Shown here: piece by piece, positions 7,981 to 14,642 of the stretch
Layout: every line of letters starts with the position of its first letter
Numbering within the stretch: the first letter of the stretch is position 1
NCBI RefSeq assembly: GCF_030719035.1
Contig: NZ_CP132203.1
Location: 4,482,501 to 4,546,500 of the forward strand
DNA length: 64,000 nucleotides
Direction: 5' to 3'
DNA from: Hahella sp. HNIBRBA332
Lineage (GTDB): Bacteria; Pseudomonadota; Gammaproteobacteria; Pseudomonadales; Oleiphilaceae
Program-made: the position numbers and the translations under genes
Notes under the pieces: generated by a model
The model's database searches: none
Seen by the model: the letters and a program-made list of their open reading frames with translations, nothing else
What the model was told of the DNA's origin: nothing

Positions 7981-8838
7981 ATGAAGCTACCTGATATTTC
8001 CACGGAATTACTGCAAACCTTCGTCACCGTCGTGGACAGCGGCGGCGTGCTGCGCGCCAGTGAACGCCTGTTTAAAACCCAGTCCACCGTCAGCATGCAG
8101 CTCAGCCGCCTGGAGGAGCGCCTCGGCGTCGCCTTGTTCCGAACGGTGGGACGGCGTAAAGAGCTGACGCCAGAAGGAGAAACCATGCTGATTTACGCCC
8201 GCAAGATTCTGGACTTGCAGAACGAAGCTTTGAAAGCCATTCAGGGCGTGCAGTTTGAAGGCGAATTAACCATCGGTATTTCCCGCTCTCTGGTGGACGG
8301 AGACCTGACCAATGAGCTGTCCAAGTTCGCCATGCAGTATCCGCTGATAAAACTTAACGTGCGCTCCGCCTCCAGCATGCATTTGCATAACGCGTTCGAA
8401 CAGGAAGAGTTTGACTGTATTATCCGCCTGACTCAGGACCCTTCTGCAGACGAGTTAGTGCTCAGCAAAGCGAAGATGGTCTGGGTGGCGTCGGATAAAT
8501 TTCAATTCGATCCCGGCGTCCCTTTGCGCATGGCTAACTTCACCACGCCCTGCCAATTCCGCTCAATCAGTGAAAAAGCGCTCAAGGCCGCCGGCATTGT
8601 CTGGCAGGAAGCTTACACCACCAACAACCTCAACGCGCTGATGTCCGCGGTGCGCGGTAATCTGGCGGTCAGCGCCCGCACTCAGCATGCGCTGCAGCCA
8701 GGAACCCGGGTGGTGGGACCGGAAGAAGGTCTCCCCGAACTGCCGGAAATTTTTGTCGTGGCGCAAACCCGCGGCAGCTCAAGACTGGCCGAATTCTTTA
8801 TTTCATGGTTGGCGCCCCGTCCTCCGGTAGCGGCTTGA
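7981..8838 (+). CDS. LysR-family transcriptional regulator
   Basis: 285 residues. The N-terminal winged helix (about 8-66) includes LLQTFVTVVDSGGVLRASER and TQSTVSMQLSRLEERLGVALF. A periplasmic-binding-like effector domain follows (about 90-280). The family usually binds T-N11-A sites in divergent promoters, and the divergent neighbour here is the small gene at 7671-7874. The 3' end overlaps the convergent LysR gene at 8798-9787 by 41 bp, so the two antisense tails could interfere. The effector and targets are unknown. Confidence 0.88.
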   Translation: MKLPDISTELLQTFVTVVDSGGVLRASERLFKTQSTVSMQLSRLEERLGVALFRTVGRRKELTPEGETMLIYARKILDLQNEALKAIQGVQFEGELTIGISRSLVDGDLTNELSKFAMQYPLIKLNVRSASSMHLHNAFEQEEFDCIIRLTQDPSADELVLSKAKMVWVASDKFQFDPGVPLRMANFTTPCQFRSISEKALKAAGIVWQEAYTTNNLNALMSAVRGNLAVSARTQHALQPGTRVVGPEEGLPELPEIFVVAQTRGSSRLAEFFISWLAPRPPVAA

Positions 8839-9787
8839 AGTCGGAGGGCGACGGGCAGCCCGCGCTTTCGCAGTACTCATTCAGAGGAAGATCCCAGTAG
8901 GGCGTCCCCTTGAAGCGCTCCAGAACATAATCCACAAAAGTACGCACCCGATGAGAAAGGTGGCGGGTATGGGGGTAAATCAGGTACGCGTTAGACTCCA
9001 CCAGTTGGTATTCCGTCAGTATGGGCTTCAGAGCTCCGCTGGCGATTTCCTTGTACAAAATGAAATTAGGCTGCGTCACGATCCCATAGCCATTGATCGC
9101 CGCTTGCCGCAGATAATCGCCAGCGTTCGCCTGCAGCCAGGGATTAACACTCACCTCAATGCATTCGCCCTTGCTGTTCCAAAAGCGCCAGATACTGTTT
9201 GGCAGATTGGAGTAATGAATTACTCGATGTTGCGTTAATTCTTCCGGGGTTTTGGGTTCGCCGAACTTCTCCAGATAGGCGGGACTGGCGCAGATCACCG
9301 TGTGGATTTTGCAGATTGGGCGAGCGATCAAAGTGGAGTCCACCAGGCGTCCAATACGAATCGCCAGGTCATACCCTTCCTGCACGATGTCAACTTGACG
9401 ATCATTAAAATTGATATCGAAGTTAAGATTCGGGTGCATTTGCATAAAGTCATTGAAAACACAGCCCAAGTGCATCATTCCGAACGTGAACGGAGCCGCG
9501 ATCTTCAGCTTACCGCTCAGGGACTTGTGCTCGCTGGTCACCGACTCTTCCAGTTCCGCCAGATCCTCCAACAGTCGCAAACAGCGCTCGTAAAAACTGC
9601 GCCCTGTTTCGGTCAGCGTTAATTTGCGGGTCGTTCGCACCAGCAACTGCACGCCCAGACGGGATTCCAATTCCGCCAAACGCCGGCTCACCGCTGACTT
9701 GGCGATATCCAACACCTGCGCCGCGCGGGTGATGCTGCCAGTCTCCACCACTTTGGCGAAAATCTGCATTTCCTCAAAACGGCTCAT
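8798..9787 (-). CDS. LysR-family regulator divergent from azoR
   Basis: 329 residues. The DNA-binding domain has FAKVVETGSITRAAQVLDIA and KSAVSRRLAELESRLGVQLL near the N terminus, then an effector domain of the CrgA/AaeR type (DIVQEGYDLAIRIGRLVDS). A roughly 35-residue cysteine- and proline-containing tail extends beyond the usual LysR length. The gene is divergent from the azoreductase gene with 136 bp between start codons, an arrangement in which such regulators commonly control quinone or azo reductases. The inducer may be a quinone-like electrophile, by analogy only. Confidence 0.88.
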   Translation of the reverse strand: MSRFEEMQIFAKVVETGSITRAAQVLDIAKSAVSRRLAELESRLGVQLLVRTTRKLTLTETGRSFYERCLRLLEDLAELEESVTSEHKSLSGKLKIAAPFTFGMMHLGCVFNDFMQMHPNLNFDINFNDRQVDIVQEGYDLAIRIGRLVDSTLIARPICKIHTVICASPAYLEKFGEPKTPEELTQHRVIHYSNLPNSIWRFWNSKGECIEVSVNPWLQANAGDYLRQAAINGYGIVTQPNFILYKEIASGALKPILTEYQLVESNAYLIYPHTRHLSHRVRTFVDYVLERFKGTPYWDLPLNEYCESAGCPSPSDFKPLPEDGAPTMK

Positions 9788-9923
9788 GCGCTCCTCCGAA
9801 TGTGTTTCGCTTAATTGTTCTCATTTTAGCAACAGAATTTTCCCTGCAGCCATGTTTATCCCTTTTAACTCAACAAATATAGTGAGCCCATCTAAACGAC
9901 AGCCAAACTTTCAGGAGATATCC

Positions 9924-10538
9924 ATGAACCAGTCAATTACTCGCATTCTGAAAATCGACAGCAGCGCCCGTGCGGAAAGCTCAATGAGCCGCAAGCTGGC
10001 GCAACAGCTTACCGAGAAGCTGGTCGCGGCTAGCCCTGGTGCGGAAGTGGTTTCCCGTGATGTGTCCGGCGGACTGCCTTTCGTCACGGAAGAATGGATC
10101 GGCGCCAGTTACACCCCGGCGGATCAGCGCACTGAAGCGCAAAACCAGGCTCTGGCGCTGTCAGACAGTCTGATCAAGGAAGTACAGGAAGCTGACACGC
10201 TGGTTATCGCCGTGCCCATGTATAACTTCAGCGTCCCCGCCACCTTGAAAGCGTATATCGACCAGATCTGCCGCGCGCAAGTGACTTTCCGCTATACCGA
10301 GCAGGGCCCTGTTGGACTGCTGGAAAACAAAAAGGCGTATGTGGTGACTGTCACCGGCGGCACGCCAGTGAACAGCGCAGCCGACTTTGTTTCCGCCTAT
10401 ATGCGTCAGGTTCTGGGCTTCATCGGAATCAAGGATGTGACCTTTATCAACGCAGACCGCATCATGGTTGATCCAGAGTCCATTCTGGCCGATGCGCAAC
10501 AGCAAATCGCCGCGGCCACGGAAGTCGCCGCCGCTTAA
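9924..10538 (+). CDS. azoR: FMN-dependent NADH-azoreductase / quinone reductase
   Basis: The product is 204 residues, a typical AzoR length. The FMN-binding start ILKIDSSARAESSMSRKL, the VIAVPMYNFSVPATLKAYID segment (about residues 92-111) and VTVTGG match the flavodoxin-like AzoR family. It reduces quinones and azo compounds using NAD(P)H and protects against electrophile stress. The ATG at 9924 was chosen for its AGGAGAT ribosome binding site; the open frame upstream lacks signals and runs through the LysR promoter. The gene ends 7 bp from the end of the convergent glycerate kinase gene. Confidence 0.92.
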   Translation: MNQSITRILKIDSSARAESSMSRKLAQQLTEKLVAASPGAEVVSRDVSGGLPFVTEEWIGASYTPADQRTEAQNQALALSDSLIKEVQEADTLVIAVPMYNFSVPATLKAYIDQICRAQVTFRYTEQGPVGLLENKKAYVVTVTGGTPVNSAADFVSAYMRQVLGFIGIKDVTFINADRIMVDPESILADAQQQIAAATEVAAA

Positions 10539-10545
10539 GAGTTCG

Positions 10546-11682
10546 TCAGCCTCGTCCAGCAAGGAAGCAGGCTGTCGCATTTTCCGCGCTGCGACGCAGG
10601 TTGACGGCGGCATCCGCCAAGGCCTGGTCCAGAGTGACTGCCCCTGGCGCAATGGGAAAGACAGCGGTCAATCCCATTGCTCGCGCCGCCGTCGCATCGC
10701 CTAAAAGCGCGCCAACCAGCGCAATGGTGGGCGCGCCGGCGCTTTGGGCTCTTTGCGCCACGCCCAGTGGCGCTTTGCCTCGCAGACTTTGACTATCCAT
10801 ACAGCCTTCTCCGGTAAACACCAGATCCGCCCCCTTTAATTTTTCGTCAAATCCACTGAGCTCCAACACCAATTCAATGCCCTTGCGTCCTTGCGCGCCA
10901 AGCACGCCGACAAACGCCATCCCCAGCCCGCCTGCAGCGCCGCCACCAGGAATTCCACCCAACTCTCGTCCCAATACTTGCTCATTTAACCTCAGCCAGT
11001 GGAACAGCAAGCCGTCAAGTTCAGCCACATCAGCGGGCGCAGCGCCTTTTTGCGGACCGAACACCGCCGAGGCGCCCTGCTCCCCGCACAGAGGATTGTC
11101 CACATCCAGCGCGATGGTGATGTCGCACTCGCGCAGGCGCGGGTCCAGTCCGCTGTAGTCCAGCGTGGTCAGCTCTCTTAATCCCTGCGCGCAGGGAGCG
11201 ATCGATTCACCTTGTGCATTGAGCGCGCGCAGCCCCAACGCCATGAGCATCCCTACCCCGCCGTCATTGCTGGCGCTGCCGCCAAGTCCGATCATGAAGC
11301 GCCTGGCCCCGGCGTTTAATGCATCGCGAATGACTTCACCACTACCCCAACTGCCTGCCAGAAAAGGATTACGCTGCCCCCGCGTCAATAAATGCAGACC
11401 TGTCGCCGCGGCGACTTCTATCACCGCCGTGGCGCCATCCTGCAACAGTCCCCACATTGCCGCTACCGGTTCACTCAGTGGATTGCGCACCATCACGTAG
11501 CGTTCATGACCGCCCTTGTTGGCGAGAATCGCCGCAACAAAGCCTTCGCCGCCATCGGAGATCTGGATGGCTTCGCAATGAGCATGAGGCGCAGCGCGCA
11601 ATACGCCCGCCATGATAGCGGCGCCGACTTCCTGGGAGGACAGGCATTCTTTGAACGAATCTGGAGCAATCAGAACTTTCAT
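10546..11682 (-). CDS. Glycerate kinase (GarK/GlxK family)
   Basis: 378 residues beginning MKVLIAPDSFKECLSSQEVG, the characteristic family start. Other family landmarks are GGEGF, IGLGGSASNDGGVGML, LDVDNPLCG, PGGGAAGGLG and TGEGCMDSQSLRGKAPLGVA. It phosphorylates D-glycerate to a phosphoglycerate (2- or 3-phosphate depending on subclass), feeding glycolysis from glyoxylate or aldarate catabolism. The start at 11682 has GGAAA about 8 nt upstream. The open frame continues 17 codons further without support. No other glycerate-pathway gene is adjacent. Confidence 0.93.
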   Translation of the reverse strand: MKVLIAPDSFKECLSSQEVGAAIMAGVLRAAPHAHCEAIQISDGGEGFVAAILANKGGHERYVMVRNPLSEPVAAMWGLLQDGATAVIEVAAATGLHLLTRGQRNPFLAGSWGSGEVIRDALNAGARRFMIGLGGSASNDGGVGMLMALGLRALNAQGESIAPCAQGLRELTTLDYSGLDPRLRECDITIALDVDNPLCGEQGASAVFGPQKGAAPADVAELDGLLFHWLRLNEQVLGRELGGIPGGGAAGGLGMAFVGVLGAQGRKGIELVLELSGFDEKLKGADLVFTGEGCMDSQSLRGKAPLGVAQRAQSAGAPTIALVGALLGDATAARAMGLTAVFPIAPGAVTLDQALADAAVNLRRSAENATACFLAGRG

Positions 11683-11748
11683 TACTTGTTTCCGCATAAG
11701 AAAAGGTGACCGACTAAGCCTAGCCATTCCCATGCCAGGGCTAAAGGG

Positions 11749-12306
11749 TCAGGTGAACTCGCGGCAGATTTTTTGCGAGTCTTCCGCAGACAGCCCCTCT
11801 CCGGTCAGCCCGCATTGGCCTGTGCCGGCGCCGCCGGGTTGATAGTATCGACAAGTGTGACAAACGCCAAAGCGCTGCCGTTTACGCGCTATCTGCCATT
11901 GCGCCAGGATATCGCGCAGGTTCCCGAGCAAGGCGGCTTCCTCTTGTCCGGAAAAGTTACGCATGGCGGCGTCGAACCCAGGCGGGGGCGTGAGTTTATC
12001 CAGCAGCGCTTGCGCTTTTTCCGTCAGATGAAGATGCACCATGCGCCGATCCGAGGCATCCGCCTGCTTTTCCACAAAGCCTTTGGATTCAAGCTGCTTG
12101 ATGCTCTGGGATATTGTGCCTTTGGTAATTTCCAGATATTCCGCGACGCCTTGCGGCGTATCCGAATAGCGGTTGCAGGCCGCCAAATAACGCAGCACAT
12201 CCAGATGCACCGGCTGCAGATCGTATTCCAGCAACGCCTTGCGCCACTCTGTGCGGATGACGTAGCCGATACGTTCAATAAATTCAAAAATAAGGTTGTC
12301 AGACAT
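11749..12306 (-). CDS. MarR-family regulator with C-terminal four-cysteine cluster
   Basis: 185 residues. Residues 1-150 form a MarR winged-helix domain: LEITKGTISQSIKQLESKGFVEKQ is the recognition region and DASDRRMVHLHLTEKA the wing. The last ~35 residues add a CX2CX12CX15C pattern (CHTCRYY, QCG, ICREF). This could hold a metal or Fe-S centre or act as a thiol switch. The gene is divergent from a lipoprotein gene, and a 12-bp motif occurs once at its own start and twice before the lipoprotein (12319, 12435, 12478). This suggests autoregulation plus control of the neighbour. The signal sensed is unknown. Confidence 0.85.
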   Translation of the reverse strand: MSDNLIFEFIERIGYVIRTEWRKALLEYDLQPVHLDVLRYLAACNRYSDTPQGVAEYLEITKGTISQSIKQLESKGFVEKQADASDRRMVHLHLTEKAQALLDKLTPPPGFDAAMRNFSGQEEAALLGNLRDILAQWQIARKRQRFGVCHTCRYYQPGGAGTGQCGLTGEGLSAEDSQKICREFT

Positions 12307-12311
12307 CAGTA

Positions 12312-12331
12312 AATACTATCGACACAATACT
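12312..12331. promoter_or_regulatory. Candidate MarR operator 1 (marR promoter)
   Basis: Contains TCGACACAATAC at 12319-12330, 13 nt upstream of the MarR start codon. It matches 11 of 12 positions of the copy at 12478-12489. Confidence 0.6.
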
Positions 12332-12433
12332 GTAATCACAACCTCAGCGTTGGCGTATCGCTCCTATTCGGGCGACCTGATAAGCAATTCCTATCAGCCT
12401 GATAAAAACAAATAGAGGGCCAAACACACACAT

Positions 12434-12450
12434 AGTATTGACTCGAAACT
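12434..12450. promoter_or_regulatory. Candidate MarR operator 2
   Basis: Contains GTATTGACTCGAAAC, the inverted form of the motif at 12475-12489. Together the two make a divergent repeat pair with a 25-nt spacer just before the lipoprotein gene. Confidence 0.6.
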
Positions 12451-12474
12451 TTAAACAGAAGCAAACTACATACT

Positions 12475-12489
12475 GTTTCGACTCAATAC
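12475..12489. promoter_or_regulatory. Candidate MarR operator 3 (lipoprotein promoter)
   Basis: GTTTCGACTCAATAC, ending 15 nt before the lipoprotein ATG. It is near-identical to the inverse copy at 12435-12449 and to the copy at the marR start. Confidence 0.6.
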
Positions 12490-12504
12490 CAAAAGAGGTT
12501 TTCT

Positions 12505-13248
12505 ATGTTTACATCCCGATTACTCGCATGCAGCGCTTTGGTGCTTTCCGTTGGCGCCTGCGCCCATACGCCTTCCGCCACGCACATTGAGTCCGCTGTT
12601 AATAAGGCGGTTCAGGCTGAGTTCGACTTGATTCAAACCCGTGTTTATCGCGAGGGACCTTACGCTGTTTTTGAACACAGCGTTCGCAATGGCGCAGGCG
12701 CGCTGAAGCCCAACGCCATCGGGCAGTTGGCGGGCAGCGAAGTATTCAGCTACGTGTGGCCGACCTCGCTGAATAGCAGCGCAGTGGGGTTTGCATCGAA
12801 CCAAGGCATTCTCGCCTTCGTACTAACCGCGCACCCAGACTTTGACGACACGCCAAAGTTCGACGAAAACGCCGACGGCAAATTCGATAATGACGGCGAT
12901 CTCTGGCATAGCCACTGGGTGGTGCTGACGCCCGATGAACAGTGCGGCCCGGGCGCATTGAAAGTGAAGGACATTCCCCCAGACACTCACCCCGAACTGC
13001 CGGCGACCTGGCCTGGACTGCCGTTGTTTATCGATAGCCCGGGTTATGAGCCTGAGCTGAAGGGAGAGCAGGTTCGCGCACGGGTTCCACTCAAAGACAT
13101 GGGGTTCCCGGAAGCGTTCCAGTATGACGGCGTCACCGCCGCCCTGCGCGTCAACGCCAATGTGCACAGTCCGTTATTGTGCGTGACCAATGTATGGGAT
13201 GTGGCCTCCGGCGATTTAAGCCTGCCGGCGACTTACGCTCCGCAATAA
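12505..13248 (+). CDS. Hypothetical lipoprotein controlled by divergent MarR
   Basis: 247 residues. The leader LACSALVLSVGAC places a lipobox cysteine at residue 19, so the mature protein is probably a lipoprotein. The mature part is a soluble domain with an acidic segment FDENADGKFDNDGDLW (about 118-133) that looks like a calcium-binding loop. Cysteines occur near residues 149 and 228. No family was recognised. The start has AAGAGG upstream. The divergent MarR gene and the repeated operator motif in the 198-bp gap suggest specific regulation. The gene is followed by a 304-bp non-coding stretch. Confidence 0.75.
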   Translation: MFTSRLLACSALVLSVGACAHTPSATHIESAVNKAVQAEFDLIQTRVYREGPYAVFEHSVRNGAGALKPNAIGQLAGSEVFSYVWPTSLNSSAVGFASNQGILAFVLTAHPDFDDTPKFDENADGKFDNDGDLWHSHWVVLTPDEQCGPGALKVKDIPPDTHPELPATWPGLPLFIDSPGYEPELKGEQVRARVPLKDMGFPEAFQYDGVTAALRVNANVHSPLLCVTNVWDVASGDLSLPATYAPQ

Positions 13249-13552
13249 CAGAGACAGATTAATAGTGGGGACATGTAAATAGTGCAGGCATGTGAAGAGT
13301 AAAAGTAAGTTAATCCGGCGGACAGATAGAGCCCTTCTATGCGTCGGCAACCGACAGGGCCTGGGTATGCCAGGCCCTGTCTCCCGCGGCATTTCGCCGT
13401 ACAAACGCCGAGCCATTAGCATTTCGACGTATTCCCTGCGTGACGACGCACAGTGGCGCCGGGCTGGCGAAAGCTGTGTTCTGCTTCTATAAAATTAGTA
13501 TTGGGTACAAAAACTTTATCAGGTGTCTATTCAGAATGTAGGAGGACACGCC
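13249..13552. other. Non-coding stretch after the lipoprotein gene
   Basis: Holds the strong 12-bp-stem hairpin at 13353-13381 (listed separately). Near 13262 a short GGGGACA-type sequence recalls flanks of REP-type elements, but too little remains to call one. No convincing gene was found. The last ~12 nt hold the AGGAGG ribosome binding site for the next gene. Confidence 0.5.
13353..13381. repeat. Perfect 12-bp inverted repeat
   Basis: GACAGGGCCTGG and CCAGGCCCTGTC separated by the 5-nt loop GTATG. There is no T-run on either side, so it is either a factor-dependent terminator, an RNA-stabilising hairpin or part of a small RNA. It lies 105 bp after the lipoprotein stop. Confidence 0.7.
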
Positions 13553-13732
13553 ATGGCTGAGGAGTTCGAAAAGCTGCATCCGATTCTCAATGAAATCACC
13601 CGCACCGTCACTCAACTGTACGAACGGCAAAAAGACGTCGACACGCTGGAAAAGCTCATCAAGCTGGAGGCTATACTGAAAGTCAAACTGGAGGAAATCC
13701 AAGCGGTCAAGGCGAAAGTGGAGAACGAGTAA
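13553..13732 (+). CDS. Small coiled-coil protein of unknown function
   Basis: A 59-residue, highly charged, almost entirely helical protein (QLYERQKDVDTLEKLIKL, VKLEEIQAVKAKVENE) with heptad-like leucine/isoleucine spacing. A strong AGGAGG lies 7 nt before the ATG at 13553, so this start was preferred over the ATG ten codons upstream. There is no signal or membrane segment. No family was recognised. It is convergent with the AraC gene that ends 16 bp away. Confidence 0.7.
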   Translation: MAEEFEKLHPILNEITRTVTQLYERQKDVDTLEKLIKLEAILKVKLEEIQAVKAKVENE

Positions 13733-13747
13733 CGCATCCCAGCCTGG

Positions 13748-14626
13748 CTAAAAACGCTGGGTCGCCTGCTGCCGGTACTCTCTGGGCGTAAGCCCCTTCA
13801 ACTCCTGAAAACGCCGGTTGAAGTTGGCGACATTATTGAAGCCCACCTGAAAACAGATGCTGGCCACCTGTTCATCGGTTTCCGCCAGCAGACAGCATGC
13901 TCGGCTGACGCGGATACGATTGAGAAACTCGACAAAACGATTGCCGGTAGCCTTGCGGAAGAAGCGCGAGAAATGACTGTCCGTCATCCCCACCAACTCC
14001 GCCACCTCCTGCAGACTGATCGGCGATTCAATGTTATTGATCACATACTCCACCACCGTATTGATCTTGCGTTGCATGGTCTCATTGGCTTTCGAGTTGA
14101 TCTGCATGGTGGAAAGCATGCGGTAATTCGGCCAGGCCGCCAGCTCATTCATGAAATCAAAAAACAGCACAATGCGGGCCAGCCCGGTGGCGTCGCGGAT
14201 CTCTGCGAAGCGGCTGCGCACCTCATCAAGATCGACGCCGATAAATTCGATGCCGGAGCGCGCACGCTCCAGCATCGGCAGCAGCTGGCTCAGTTCGGGA
14301 ATGACTTTGATGCCCTGCTCAATGGTGTCGTGATTGAAGTGGAGCAACATGTCCCGTAGCTCCACTTCGGACTCCGGGTCATTCTTACTGATCCAGTTAT
14401 GCGGCAGCCTGGGGCCAGTCAGAATCAACTGTCCCGGCCCAAACAGCCCTACATAATCGCCGATAAAGACTTTGCCGGTGGTGGCGACGATGAAATGCAG
14501 CTCGTACTCCTCGTGCACGTGCCAACGAATCAAATCGCTGGGGAATCCATGCTCGATATAACGCACGGTGCCCGCGCTGCGATCCGTCAACTCGATTTCC
14601 GGCACGCCTTTATTCATCTTCCGCAT
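13748..14626 (-). CDS. mtlR: AraC-family activator of the polyol operon
   Basis: 292 residues. The N-terminal cupin-like sensor contains HVHEEYELHFIVATTGKVFIG (metal/sugar pocket region, about 36-56). The C-terminal AraC DNA-binding domain (about 190-285) has ISLQEVAELVGMTDSHFSRF and the signature DEQVASICFQVGFNNVANFNRRF. It is the last gene of the minus-strand polyol operon, starting 16 bp after the dehydrogenase fusion gene. The cupin motif and location match MtlR-type activators of mannitol/sorbitol operons in pseudomonads. The symbol is by analogy. Being in the operon it activates implies positive feedback. Confidence 0.75.
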   Translation of the reverse strand: MRKMNKGVPEIELTDRSAGTVRYIEHGFPSDLIRWHVHEEYELHFIVATTGKVFIGDYVGLFGPGQLILTGPRLPHNWISKNDPESEVELRDMLLHFNHDTIEQGIKVIPELSQLLPMLERARSGIEFIGVDLDEVRSRFAEIRDATGLARIVLFFDFMNELAAWPNYRMLSTMQINSKANETMQRKINTVVEYVINNIESPISLQEVAELVGMTDSHFSRFFRKATGNRFVEFLNRIRVSRACCLLAETDEQVASICFQVGFNNVANFNRRFQELKGLTPREYRQQATQRF

Positions 14627-14642
14627 CGACTTAACCTACTGC

